Positions 26,808 to 36,014 are shown, counted from the first letter of the stretch. The stretch is 64,000 nt of DNA from Flavihumibacter cheonanensis (GCF_022352215.1 NZ_JAKRWF010000004.1:62001-126000); one strand, 5' to 3'. Notes: generated by a model not told the origin, from the sequence alone. Numbers and translations: made by a program.

Positions 26808-28101
26808 GGATATGAAGTATATATTGATGATGGGGGCGCTGGGATTGGCGCTTCAGGTAAATGCACAGAAGAAATCTAAGAAAGAACCCGGTATTGATAT
26901 CAAGGAAGTAAGCAGGATTGAAAAGACCCTCTCTGCGGATGATATGGAGGGAAGAAGAATTTTTACTCCGGGTATAGATAAAGCAGCCAATTTTATTGCT
27001 GCCGAGTTTGAAAAAATCGGACTAGAGAAGCTTCCTAACAGTAATAGTTACCTGCAATCTTTCAAGATGCTGAAGCCCAATCAGATTACTGCTTCAGTTA
27101 CTGCCAATGGTAAGGTACTGGATGATAAAAGTTTCTTTGTTGTTACGCCAAAGGAAAACCTGGTAGTAACAGAAAGCACCGGTTTTGAATTGGTTGCCAT
27201 TAAAGCAGGCGGCAACTTTATGCAGGAAGCATACGGACATGTTTCCTCCGGTAAAAACAAAGTGGTAGTAGTAGATCCTTCCTACGCATCTAATTTCGGA
27301 AGGCTTTCCTTTTTCAAAAGACAGATGATGGAAGGTGGGGCTTCTACAATTTTCATTTTATCCGCTGAGCCGCCGACCAGCTTTTCAGTTACTGCCAATC
27401 ACCAGTTTGAGGTGTCCAAACTTCATAATGTGGTAGGTGTATTGCCTGGAAAATCCAAAAAGAATGAGTATGTAATCTTTTCCGGACATTATGATCACCT
27501 CGGTATCGGTAAGCCTGTGAATGGCGATTCCATTTTCAATGGGGCGAATGATGATGCTGCTGGTACTACTGCGGTAATCATGCTGGCAAAGTATTTTAAA
27601 CAACTACGTAATAATGAACGCACCATTCTTTTTGCAGCCTTTACTGCAGAGGAAATGGGAGGTTATGGTGCTACATATTTTTCGCGTCAGTTCGATCCGG
27701 CTACTGTAATGGCCATGTTCAATATTGAGATGATTGGTACGGAGAGCAAATGGGGTACAAACTCCGCCTATATTACAGGATATGAAAAATCCAGTATGGG
27801 TGAGATCATGAAGAAGAACCTGGAAGGAACAGGATTTACATTTCATCCGGACCCCTATCCTGATCAGCAGTTGTTCTATCGTTCTGACAATGCTACATTG
27901 GCCCGTTTAGGTGTTCCTGCACATACCATTTCTACTTCTAAAATGGACAGTGAAAAATATTATCATACCGTAGATGATGAGTTTGAGACACTGGATATGG
28001 AAAACATGACCCGTATCATTCGTGCGATTGCGCTTAGTTCAAGAACTATTGTTGCAGGTACGGATACACCAACAAGGGTAGATACATCCAGTTTGCGTTG
28101 A
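26806..28101 (+). CDS. M28 family metallopeptidase (secreted)
   Basis: 431-aa zinc aminopeptidase-type protein with a signal peptide (MKYILMMGALGLALQVNAQ). A PA-like inserted region (about 110-190) precedes the catalytic domain, whose zinc-binding and catalytic residues are visible: GHYDHLG, NGANDDAAGT, TAEEMGG, NIEMIG and the late His in YHTVDDEF. It probably trims peptides in the periplasm. It overlaps the start of a second M28 gene by 1 nt (TGATG), and the two share the C-terminal TPTR ending, so they are probably products of tandem duplication. Confidence 0.92.
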   Translation: MDMKYILMMGALGLALQVNAQKKSKKEPGIDIKEVSRIEKTLSADDMEGRRIFTPGIDKAANFIAAEFEKIGLEKLPNSNSYLQSFKMLKPNQITASVTANGKVLDDKSFFVVTPKENLVVTESTGFELVAIKAGGNFMQEAYGHVSSGKNKVVVVDPSYASNFGRLSFFKRQMMEGGASTIFILSAEPPTSFSVTANHQFEVSKLHNVVGVLPGKSKKNEYVIFSGHYDHLGIGKPVNGDSIFNGANDDAAGTTAVIMLAKYFKQLRNNERTILFAAFTAEEMGGYGATYFSRQFDPATVMAMFNIEMIGTESKWGTNSAYITGYEKSSMGEIMKKNLEGTGFTFHPDPYPDQQLFYRSDNATLARLGVPAHTISTSKMDSEKYYHTVDDEFETLDMENMTRIIRAIALSSRTIVAGTDTPTRVDTSSLR

Positions 28102-29045
28102 TGAGATCTGGTCATATTGCGCTTGCTTTTGTCTTTAGTTGTTTGCTGCTGACGCAACGGGCTTCAGCGCAGTTAGCTGTTGACAGTAGTACCGTATTGG
28201 AAGATATCCGTAGCTGGATGGAATACCTGACAACTGACCGCTTGAGAGGTCGGGTGGAAGGCTCTCCGCAAAACCAGGAAGTTACCAGGGCTATTGCTGA
28301 CTATTTCTCCAACCTGGGATTAAAACCTTACCTCGATAGTGGTCTGCTGCATACTTTTTACCGGGATGATACAGATACTTCCATATCAACCAGTAATGTG
28401 ATCGGATGGCTGCCCGGTTATGAAAAGCCCGAAGAATTCATTGTTCTTTCTGCGCATTTTGATCATGTTCAGGTTGGGTATTACAACAAAACTGATAAAA
28501 TCTACAACGGGGCAAATGATAATGCATCCGGTACGTCTGTATTGCTGGCAATTGCCAGGCAACTGGTACTCACGGGACCGCATAAGCGTAGTATTCTTTT
28601 TTGTGCTTTTAATGCAGAAGAGGCCGGACTTATAGGTTCTGCCGACTTTGCCGAAAAAATCAACCCTGAACAGGTAGTCGCCGGTATTAATCTTGAAATG
28701 CTGGGTTATCCTCAGTATGGCAGGCAAACAGTTATGCTGACGGGCATGTACAATTCAGATTTATACAAGCTATTGCGCAAGCGTGCAGCAGAAGCCTCTA
28801 TCCGCTTTCGGAGAGAACGTGGTGATCTGTTTGAACGCTCTGATAATTATTCTCTGGCTAAAAAGGGTATTCCTGCACATACGATTATGGCAAGTGATGA
28901 TAGGGAGCCTTGTTATCATCGTCCCTGTGATGAATTAAAGCGTATGAACATTCCCAATATGGCTGAGCTTGCCAAAGGAATCATCTATATGATGGAAGGC
29001 TTGCTGGACGGTTCTGAAACACCAACGAGAATCAGGGTGCAGTAG
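28101..29045 (+). CDS. M28 family metallopeptidase, second tandem copy
   Basis: 314 aa from the ATG at 28101, with a signal peptide (MRSGHIALAFVFSCLLLTQRASA). It is the shorter M28 form without a PA insert. Zinc-site motifs: SAHFDHVQ, GANDNASGT, NAEEAGL, NLEMLG and CYHRPCDEL. The start codon overlaps the stop of the preceding M28 gene, so the two are translationally coupled. The C-terminus (GSETPTRIRVQ) parallels that of the first copy. Its 3' end overlaps the convergent GGGP synthase gene by 14 nt. Confidence 0.92.
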   Translation: MRSGHIALAFVFSCLLLTQRASAQLAVDSSTVLEDIRSWMEYLTTDRLRGRVEGSPQNQEVTRAIADYFSNLGLKPYLDSGLLHTFYRDDTDTSISTSNVIGWLPGYEKPEEFIVLSAHFDHVQVGYYNKTDKIYNGANDNASGTSVLLAIARQLVLTGPHKRSILFCAFNAEEAGLIGSADFAEKINPEQVVAGINLEMLGYPQYGRQTVMLTGMYNSDLYKLLRKRAAEASIRFRRERGDLFERSDNYSLAKKGIPAHTIMASDDREPCYHRPCDELKRMNIPNMAELAKGIIYMMEGLLDGSETPTRIRVQ

Positions 29046-29790
29046 CACTTAGAGCATGAATGGCGGCACTCATTTCACGGATTAGTCCCGGATCTTTTTC
29101 AATCGCATTGCCCACTACGATCAGGTCTGCACCTGCCCTGCAATTCCGGTAGGCTTTTTCGGGATCGGTAATTCCACCTCCAATAATAAGCGGAACTGTG
29201 ATCTGTTCTGCCACTGCGGCAATCATGGATTCCCGGATGGGGATTCGGGCTCCGCTGCCGGCATCCATATAAATAAGTTTCATTCCCAGCATTTCCCCGG
29301 CCAGTGCTGTACAAAGCGCGATTTCATTTTTATCAGATGGAATAGGACTTGCATTGCTGATATAGGAAACCGTGGTAGGCGCACCCCCATCAATTACCAT
29401 ATATCCCGTACTCATGATTTCCAGTCCGCTTTGTTTTACAAAAGGCGCGCTGATCACATGTTGTCCGATTAATAACTCGGGATTTCTGCCTGAGATCAGG
29501 GAGAGGTAAAGCAGCGCATCTGCGTACCGGGAAATTTGAGAGGGGCTGCCGGGAAAGAGAATTACCGGAATATCGGTTAGAGACTTGATCGCCTGTATAC
29601 ATTCATCCAGGTGATTGGAGATAACCAGGCTGCCGCCTACCAGCAGATAATCAACCCGGGCATCCAGGGCAAGTTGCACCAGGGCCGGAATTTCAGCAGG
29701 CCGGACTTTATCCGGGTCAATCAGAACGGCAAAAGATTTCTGTTTTGCCTGCTTGCTATTTTGTATCTGTTGATAGATGCCTTTTTGCAT
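29032..29790 (-). CDS. Geranylgeranylglyceryl/heptaprenylglyceryl phosphate synthase
   Basis: 252-aa TIM-barrel prenyltransferase that joins a polyprenyl diphosphate to glycerol 1-phosphate, the ether-lipid reaction best known from archaea; Bacteroidota homologues form a recognised second group. Seen are FAVLIDPDKV at the first strand (active-site Asp), LLVGGSLVI, VILFPGSPSQIS, TGYMVIDGGAPTTV, LIYMDAGSGA and the phosphate-binding LIIGGGITDPEKA and LIVVGNAIEK. The start is ATG at 29790 with a near-consensus -7 sequence (TACCTTTTG) immediately upstream. Its physiological product in these bacteria is not established. Confidence 0.9.
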   Translation of the reverse strand: MQKGIYQQIQNSKQAKQKSFAVLIDPDKVRPAEIPALVQLALDARVDYLLVGGSLVISNHLDECIQAIKSLTDIPVILFPGSPSQISRYADALLYLSLISGRNPELLIGQHVISAPFVKQSGLEIMSTGYMVIDGGAPTTVSYISNASPIPSDKNEIALCTALAGEMLGMKLIYMDAGSGARIPIRESMIAAVAEQITVPLIIGGGITDPEKAYRNCRAGADLIVVGNAIEKDPGLIREMSAAIHALSATAP

Positions 29791-29848
29791 TCAAAAGGTA
29801 ATGGCTAGGGGCAAAAATGCAAAAAAATGCTGGTATGCCCAATTGTGC

Positions 29849-30601
29849 TTAGAAACGGGTGTATGCAGCAAGCTGAATTACATGGTTATTCACAAAGGCA
29901 TCTGCCCGCCCCTTTACATGTTGATTCAGGTAGCCCAATTCCACATCAATCTTAGGCTGGATGCGGTATCCGGCGCTTAGTAACAAACGGTTCTGGTCAA
30001 AGATTTTTCCATTTACAGGTGTTTTATCCCCAAAATTGAACATCACTTCATTTTGCAATCCTGCAAACAAGCCTTTCTTAAATGGAAATTCCTGTTTGAC
30101 TGGAATGACAGTCCGGAAAAAATACCGGAACCTGTTCGCATAGGTATTACCGTCAGCCGACAGGTTGTAGTTTTCAATGGAAGGCTGCATTAAAAAGCGT
30201 TGTTCAAGACGAAGCCGGTGGGTAATGGTGTTTTTTCCAATGATGGGATGTGTATAGAGGGCCTGCTGCCAAAGCCGATGTTCCGGTAAGTAGCCAGTTA
30301 CGTTAACAGGCTCATCTGCTGGTCCGGGTACTATAAAACTCCTTCGGTTTGTAATATACCCATACCCTGCAGTCAGTACCAGGCGGTCGTTTAGGTGGTA
30401 ATTCAGTCCGGGACGCAATAGTAGGGTAGACATGGTGGAGTACTGATCACCTGAACGCCACTGTGCATCAAAATGGATACTGAATTTTTTATTGATTTTG
30501 GTGGTGGTAAAAGCTGCCAGCCAGGTGGTATGGATAGTTTGGGCCTTTACCAGCAAGGAAGAGACCAAAAGCAGGAGAATCAGAGTGTAAGTACGCACCA
30601 T
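29849..30601 (-). CDS. DUF2490 domain outer-membrane protein
   Basis: 250 aa with a signal peptide (residues 1-20, ending LLVKAQ). It is followed by amphipathic beta-strands with the DUF2490 pattern (FSIHFDAQWRSGDQ, RPGLNYHLNDRLVLTAGYGY, EHRLWQQALY, RLRLEQRF) and a C-terminal aromatic residue (QLAAYTRF). This predicts a small outer-membrane beta-barrel. The function of the family is unknown. ATG start; divergent from nrdJ. Confidence 0.88.
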   Translation of the reverse strand: MVRTYTLILLLLVSSLLVKAQTIHTTWLAAFTTTKINKKFSIHFDAQWRSGDQYSTMSTLLLRPGLNYHLNDRLVLTAGYGYITNRRSFIVPGPADEPVNVTGYLPEHRLWQQALYTHPIIGKNTITHRLRLEQRFLMQPSIENYNLSADGNTYANRFRYFFRTVIPVKQEFPFKKGLFAGLQNEVMFNFGDKTPVNGKIFDQNRLLLSAGYRIQPKIDVELGYLNQHVKGRADAFVNNHVIQLAAYTRF

Positions 30602-30856
30602 AGAACCTTAACTTTGTAAAGAGCAGGCAAGATAGCAAAGGATTTTGTAGGGAACCACCAAATAATTTTTTCCTGAATTGGTGGATTTTGACGCAAATCC
30701 AGCAGGAATAAGGATAATGAAATAATCCCCATCCTTTATCCACATAGGTGGATATTTCCGGGTCGGAATTTAGGTTGGAGGCTGCTATTTTCGTTATTCA
30801 CGATCTCCTCACGGAGATTTAAAGATTACATAACACAAAATCTAATAAAATATTGT
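30602..30856 (+). promoter_or_regulatory. Dyad-rich leader/promoter region of nrdJ with a DnaA-box match
   Basis: 255 nt without a gene. It holds successive inverted repeats: GGATTT/AAATCC (30683-30700), AAGGAT/ATCCTT (30710-30736), TATCCAC/GTGGATA with a 4-nt spacer (30737-30754) and ATCTCC/GGAGAT with a 4-nt loop (30803-30818). TTATCCACA (30736-30744) equals the consensus DnaA box, and the inverted arm gives a weaker second box. I see no B12-box of a cobalamin riboswitch and no NrdR box. Confidence 0.45.
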
Positions 30857-33800
30857 ATGGCCAGCAAAAAAACAGCCGTAAAGGGGCTTGAGTTCCCCCG
30901 TCGCTTTACACGCGATGATGTGTCTGTATTCGATCAGTTTGAATACGACTACCGGACTTCCATTATCCGCAACCCCAGCGGTGAGGTAGTGTTTGAAATG
31001 AACAACGTGGAGGTTCCGAAAGGCTGGAGTCAGATTGCTACCGATATCCTGGCGCAGAAGTATTTCCGCAAGGCGGGTGTACCCCAGCCGGATGGCAGCC
31101 TGGGTCGCGAAACTTCGTCCAAGCAGGTAGCTCACCGTATGGCGCATTGCTGGCGCGTTTGGGGTGAACGCTATGGTTATTTTGCATCTGAAAAAGATGC
31201 GCAGGTTTTTTACGAGGAACTGGTATACTCCATCCTCGACCAGGCCTGTGTTCCTAACAGTCCACAGTGGTTCAATACCGGCTTGTATGAGTGTTATGGC
31301 ATTGCTGGTAAACCCCAGGGACACTATTATGTAGACCAGCTGGATGGTCAGCTAAAGAAATCTACCTCCGCGTATGAGCGTCCCCAGCCACATGCCTGCT
31401 TTATCTTAAGTGTTGAAGATGACCTGGTGAATGAAGGTGGTATCATGGATCTCTGGGTTCGGGAAGCCCGGATCTTCAAATATGGTTCCGGTGTAGGAAC
31501 CAACTTCTCGAATGTTCGTGGTGAAGGGGAGAAACTCAGTGGTGGCGGTACCTCATCCGGCCTGATGAGCTTCCTGAAAATTGGTGACCGTGCTGCAGGT
31601 GCAATTAAAAGTGGTGGTACAACCCGCCGGGCGGCTAAAATGGTTTGCCTGGACCTGGATCACCCGGAAATTGTACAGTTCGTTGACTGGAAAGTAGAAG
31701 AAGAGAAAAAAGTAGCTGCACTTATAGCAGCCGGGTATGCAAGTGATTATGAGGGAGAAGCCTATCGTACCGTAAGCGGACAAAACTCCAACAACTCTGT
31801 TCGTATCCCCAACAGCTTCTTTGAAAAACTGGAGAACAACGAAGACTGGGAATTGAAAGCCCGCAGTGATGGACGGGTGATGAAAAAAGTGTCTGCCCGC
31901 GAACTTTGGAATAAAATCTCCTATGCGGCATGGCGTTGTGCGGATCCCGGTACACAATATGACACTACTATCAATGAGTGGCATACTTGTCCGGAAGGAG
32001 GTCCTATCCGTGCTTCCAACCCCTGCTCTGAGTACATGTTCCTCGACAATACAGCTTGTAACCTGGCATCCGCCAACCTGATGAAATTCTTCAACAAGGA
32101 CAACAATATGTTCGATGTGGAAGGATATGCATACAGCTGTCGCCTTTGGACTGTAGTACTGGAGATTTCTGTACTAATGGCACAATTCCCTTCTAAAGAA
32201 GTGGCACAGTTGAGCTTTGATTACCGCACACTGGGACTTGGTTTCGCAAATCTCGGTACCATGCTGATGGTAAGTGGTATTCCATACGACAGTGAAGAAG
32301 CCCGTGGAATCGCAGGAGCGATCTCTGCTATTATGACAGGGGTAGCGTATAAAACATCTGCGGAGTTGGCCCAGATTCTTGGACCATTCGCCAAATACAA
32401 TGAGAACAAGGAGCATATGCTGCGGGTAATGCGCAATCACCGCGCTGCTGCATATGATGCTTCTGAAGCATATGAAGGATTGAGCATCAAGCCTCAGGGT
32501 ATCCAGGCGAAATACTGCCCGGATTACCTCCTGAAAGCTGCTACCAAAGCCTGGGATGAAGCAGTTCAACTGGGTGAGAAATATGGTTATCGCAACGCAC
32601 AAACAACCGTGATTGCACCAACCGGTACCATTGGTCTGGTGATGGATTGTGATACCACAGGTGTGGAGCCTGATTTTGCCCTGGTGAAATTTAAAAAACT
32701 GAGTGGTGGTGGTTATTTCAAGATCATCAACCAGTCTGTACCATCTGCACTGAAAAATCTTGGTTATACAGAGAAAGAAATTGATGCCATCATTAAATAT
32801 GCAGTGGGTGCAGCCAGCTTCTCCGGAGCTCCGTTTATCAATCACCAGACACTGAGTGAAAAAGGATTTATCGCGGAAGAAATCAAGAAGCTGGATGATG
32901 CAGTGAAGGCTGCCTTTGAAATTGGGTTTGTTTTCAACAAATACAGCCTCGGTGAAGCCTGCCTGGAGCGTTTAGGATTTACTGCAGATCAATACAACGA
33001 CTGGAATTTCAACCTGCTGGAAGCACTCGGGTTTACCGAAGAGCAGATTGATGCAGCAAATGATTATGTATGCGGTACCATGACTGTTGAAGGTGCACCT
33101 TATCTGAAGCAGGAGCACCTGGCAGTATTTGATTGTGCCAACAAATGTGGTAAGAAAGGTGAGCGTTATATCCATGCACATGGACATATCCGGATGATGG
33201 CGGCAGTTCAACCTTTTATCAGTGGCGCTATTTCCAAAACCATCAACCTGCCGAACGAAGCAAAAGTGGAAGAGATTGCTGATTGTTACATGTTGAGTTG
33301 GAAACTTGGATTGAAAGCGAATGCACTTTACCGTGATGGATCCAAACTCAGCCAGCCGTTGAGCAATAAGAGCGATAAGAAGAAGAAAGGAGAAGAGGAG
33401 AAGGAAGCAGAAGTGAAAGAGGAAACTGCAAACAGTTCCAACATCATTGATCTTGGCAAACTTACTGTAGAGGACCTGTTGGAAGAAGTACAGAAGCGGG
33501 TACAGGCATCTCCTGATACCAAATTGAAGCGTCAACTTGCAAGAATTGTTGAACGGCGTACACTGCCGGCTAAACGTCGGGGTTATACGCAGAAAGCGAA
33601 GATCAATGGTCAGGCACTCTTTGTAAGAACCGGTGAATATGGTGATGGTACACTGGGTGAGATCTTCATCGATATGGCCAAGGAAGGAGCTACCATGCGC
33701 AGCATGCTGAACTGTTTTGCAATTTCAGTATCCATCGGTTTACAGTATGGTGTTCCCCTGGAAGAGTTCGTGGAGAAATTTGTATTCACTCGCTTCGAGC

Positions 33801-34222
33801 CAGCTGGTATGGTAGATCATCCGAATATCAAGAGCACTACTTCCATTGTGGACTTTATCTTCCGTTCACTGGCTTATGAATACCTGGACCGGACCGATCT
33901 GGTGCATGTACTGGACAAACCGGAAGTGATGAATACCGGGGAAGATGAGTGGGATGAGGTACCAGCAAGGGAGTTTGAAAAAAAAACACCTGAATTAAGT
34001 GATGTACGGGTTGTGGCCGGTACCAAGCAGCCGGAAGCTACTAAATCAGCCAAACCAACTGCTATAAAGGCAAGTGCAGCAAGTGGTTATGATGCGTTAA
34101 ACCAGGCAAATAAGTCCATGCAGAGCGATGCTCCGGCTTGTAATGTCTGTGGCCATCTGACCATCCGCAGCGGCACCTGCTATAAATGTCTGAACTGTGG
34201 CAACAGCCTCGGATGTAGCTAG
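30857..34222 (+). CDS. nrdJ: Adenosylcobalamin-dependent ribonucleotide reductase (class II)
   Basis: 1121-aa enzyme that makes deoxyribonucleotides from ribonucleotides using a B12-generated thiyl radical, independent of oxygen. Recognised from VPKGWSQIATDILAQKYFRK near the N-terminus, NSPQWFNTGLYECYG, GSGVGTNFSNVRG, the SEYMFLDNTACNLASANL active-site region and TTVIAPTGTIGLVMDCDT. A Lys/Glu-rich insert (about 835-855) precedes a C-terminal domain. The last 30 residues are Cys-rich (CNVCG, CYKCLNCG, LGCS), as in NrdJ proteins with a redox or zinc-binding tail. No class I nrdAB genes are in the window. A terminator follows. Confidence 0.96.
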   Translation: MASKKTAVKGLEFPRRFTRDDVSVFDQFEYDYRTSIIRNPSGEVVFEMNNVEVPKGWSQIATDILAQKYFRKAGVPQPDGSLGRETSSKQVAHRMAHCWRVWGERYGYFASEKDAQVFYEELVYSILDQACVPNSPQWFNTGLYECYGIAGKPQGHYYVDQLDGQLKKSTSAYERPQPHACFILSVEDDLVNEGGIMDLWVREARIFKYGSGVGTNFSNVRGEGEKLSGGGTSSGLMSFLKIGDRAAGAIKSGGTTRRAAKMVCLDLDHPEIVQFVDWKVEEEKKVAALIAAGYASDYEGEAYRTVSGQNSNNSVRIPNSFFEKLENNEDWELKARSDGRVMKKVSARELWNKISYAAWRCADPGTQYDTTINEWHTCPEGGPIRASNPCSEYMFLDNTACNLASANLMKFFNKDNNMFDVEGYAYSCRLWTVVLEISVLMAQFPSKEVAQLSFDYRTLGLGFANLGTMLMVSGIPYDSEEARGIAGAISAIMTGVAYKTSAELAQILGPFAKYNENKEHMLRVMRNHRAAAYDASEAYEGLSIKPQGIQAKYCPDYLLKAATKAWDEAVQLGEKYGYRNAQTTVIAPTGTIGLVMDCDTTGVEPDFALVKFKKLSGGGYFKIINQSVPSALKNLGYTEKEIDAIIKYAVGAASFSGAPFINHQTLSEKGFIAEEIKKLDDAVKAAFEIGFVFNKYSLGEACLERLGFTADQYNDWNFNLLEALGFTEEQIDAANDYVCGTMTVEGAPYLKQEHLAVFDCANKCGKKGERYIHAHGHIRMMAAVQPFISGAISKTINLPNEAKVEEIADCYMLSWKLGLKANALYRDGSKLSQPLSNKSDKKKKGEEEKEAEVKEETANSSNIIDLGKLTVEDLLEEVQKRVQASPDTKLKRQLARIVERRTLPAKRRGYTQKAKINGQALFVRTGEYGDGTLGEIFIDMAKEGATMRSMLNCFAISVSIGLQYGVPLEEFVEKFVFTRFEPAGMVDHPNIKSTTSIVDFIFRSLAYEYLDRTDLVHVLDKPEVMNTGEDEWDEVPAREFEKKTPELSDVRVVAGTKQPEATKSAKPTAIKASAASGYDALNQANKSMQSDAPACNVCGHLTIRSGTCYKCLNCGNSLGCS

Positions 34223-34259
34223 TACCAAATGAATTACATGGACGGTTTCTAATAGAAAC

Positions 34260-34296
34260 AAAGCCCCTGGTTTCTACCCGGGGCTTTTCTTTTTTG
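34260..34296 (+). terminator. Rho-independent terminator of nrdJ
   Basis: AAAGCCCC (34260-34267) and GGGGCTTT (34280-34287) form a perfect 8-bp stem with a 12-nt loop, followed by a T-rich run. Confidence 0.85.
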
Positions 34297-34440
34297 GTTC
34301 GCTCGTCGAAAAATTTATGTTGCAGATTTTCTAAAAGATTGATTTTCAATTATACTCTTAGAAAACGGGAAGATGGGTTACATACTATTGGCATAAAATT
34401 GGCGTTTGGAAAATGATATTTATTCACGAAATCCGAGACT

Positions 34441-34554
34441 ATGCAAAAACTCCTGGCTGTTCTGGCTATAGTGGTATTCCTCGCATCTTGCAAGGCTGTT
34501 TCACCCGCGGAAGCGGCAAGCGGTCGGTACAAGCACTGCAGGGCTATCCGATAA
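34441..34554 (+). CDS. Small 37-aa lipoprotein
   Basis: An ATG frame of 38 codons encodes MQKLLAVLAIVVFLASCK followed by about 20 polar residues (AVSPAEAASGRYKHCRAIR). The lipobox FLASC is textbook, so it should be lipidated on Cys17 and anchored in the envelope. It sits between the nrdJ terminator and its own downstream hairpin, which supports a separate transcription unit. Nested inverted repeats at 34327-34365 lie upstream. I know no named family; the short basic, Cys-containing tail is the only distinctive part. Function unknown. Confidence 0.7.
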   Translation: MQKLLAVLAIVVFLASCKAVSPAEAASGRYKHCRAIR

Positions 34555-34576
34555 GCCTGATTGGTTAAATGAATTG

Positions 34577-34616
34577 ACAAAATACCCCTCTTTCTCCTGA
34601 ATGGGGGGTATTTTGT
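34577..34616 (+). terminator. Terminator after the 37-aa lipoprotein gene
   Basis: ACAAAATACCCC (34577-34588) and GGGGTATTTTGT (34605-34616) form a perfect 12-bp stem with a 16-nt spacer, 22 nt after the lipoprotein stop. The A-rich and T-rich stem flanks make it usable in both directions. Confidence 0.75.
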
Positions 34617-34655
34617 TATGGGGCTTTTACTACTTTGCAGTTTCAAACAATAAAT

Positions 34656-36011
34656 ATGAAAGGCTTTGTTTTGGTGGTGACGATGCTATTGACTGTTCTT
34701 GTGAATGCACAATCGAAAGGCGGATTGTTATCCGGACCTATGCTGGGACAGAACGATTATCGTACTGCAAAAATTTGGATGGAACCGGCACCTGAGGTAA
34801 AAACGCTGGCCATCCGGTACTGGAAAAAAGGAAACAGTAGCCAGGCAAAAAATAAAGTCCTGAATATTGGGACTGTTGGCGGGTTGGTGGATTTTAATCC
34901 GGTTCAAACAGAAATCGGCGGCCTGGAACCCGGCACTTCTTACGAATACAGAATTATTATCAATGGAAAGGAAAGTACTTACTCCGGTGAGTTTACTACC
35001 CGTGAATTATGGCAATGGCGGAAGCCGGCACCTGATTTCAGTTTCCTGACGGGAAGTTGTACCTATTTCAATGAGCCGGAATTTGACCGCCCCGGTAAAC
35101 CATATGGCCTTGACTCTTCCATTTTTGAAACGATGGCCAGGGAAAAAACTGCCTTTATGTTGTGGCTGGGTGATAACTGGTATACCAGGGAAGTTGATTA
35201 TACCTCCGAGTGGGGATTGTGGTATCGCGCCAGCCGAGACCGCAGTATGCCAGTTCTTCAACCTTTTTTAAAAGCAATGCCGCATTATGCGATCTGGGAT
35301 GATCATGACTATGGTCCGAATGATCTTGGTAAAAGTTATCACCTGAAACCTACCACGCGGGAAGTTTTTAAAAACTATTGGGCAAATCCTTCTTATGGCA
35401 ATGGACGGGAAGGAATTTATACCAAACTATCCTATAATGATGTGGATTTCTTTTTGCTGGATGACCGTTCCTGGAGAACAGAAGACGATATGCCTTCTAC
35501 CATAAACGGACAACCGAATCCGGATAAACAGATGTTGGGTAAAGAGCAGCTCGATTGGTTGAAAAATGCCCTTGTGGCCAGCCAGGCAAGCTTTAAAATT
35601 ATTGTAGTTGGCAGCCAGGTGTTGAATCCTGTTTCTCCTTTTGATAAACTGCTCGATTTCCCGGCAGAATACAATGAATTAACCGGCTTTATTGAGGAGC
35701 AGAAAATCAGTGGCATTCTTTTCCTAACAGGTGATCGTCATCACTCAGAAATCATTAAAGTCAACCGGATCAACAATTATCCATTGTATGATATAACCGT
35801 ATCGCCCCTGACCTCCGGAACACATGTATTTGGCGCCGCAGAAAAAGATAACCCCTACCGGGTGTATGGGCTCGATCAAAAACAGAATTATGGAAAAATT
35901 TCGGTTACGGGTGCACGTGGTAGCCGGCTGCTGACAGTTCAGTTCCTGGGCCTAAAAGGAGAGGACCTTGGTAATTGGAGCATTAATGAAAAAGACCTCA
36001 AAGCCAGATAA
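34656..36011 (+). CDS. PhoD-like alkaline phosphatase D family protein
   Basis: 451 aa from the ATG at 34656, which starts a clear signal peptide (MKGFVLVVTMLLTVLVNAQ); a TTG seven codons earlier is less likely. An N-terminal fibronectin-like PhoD_N region leads into a metallophosphoesterase domain with LTGSCTYFNEP, WLGDNWYTREVDY, IWDDHDYGPND and LTGDRHHSEI. These carry the Asp, Asn and His metal ligands. It is a periplasmic or secreted phosphomonoesterase or phosphodiesterase. A YcxB-like gene starts 4 nt after the stop. Confidence 0.92.
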   Translation: MKGFVLVVTMLLTVLVNAQSKGGLLSGPMLGQNDYRTAKIWMEPAPEVKTLAIRYWKKGNSSQAKNKVLNIGTVGGLVDFNPVQTEIGGLEPGTSYEYRIIINGKESTYSGEFTTRELWQWRKPAPDFSFLTGSCTYFNEPEFDRPGKPYGLDSSIFETMAREKTAFMLWLGDNWYTREVDYTSEWGLWYRASRDRSMPVLQPFLKAMPHYAIWDDHDYGPNDLGKSYHLKPTTREVFKNYWANPSYGNGREGIYTKLSYNDVDFFLLDDRSWRTEDDMPSTINGQPNPDKQMLGKEQLDWLKNALVASQASFKIIVVGSQVLNPVSPFDKLLDFPAEYNELTGFIEEQKISGILFLTGDRHHSEIIKVNRINNYPLYDITVSPLTSGTHVFGAAEKDNPYRVYGLDQKQNYGKISVTGARGSRLLTVQFLGLKGEDLGNWSINEKDLKAR

Positions 36012-36014
36012 TTC

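Noticed and set aside
30602-30856. Adenosylcobalamin riboswitch upstream of the B12-dependent nrdJ
   Set aside because: I looked for the conserved B12-box core and the multi-stem layout and found neither; only short dyads are present.
34327-34365. Nested inverted repeats (TTTTCTAA/TTAGAAAA around ATTGA/TCAAT) as a separate RNA gene
   Set aside because: AT-rich, short stems with no flanking promoter or conserved RNA pattern; not enough to call an ncRNA.
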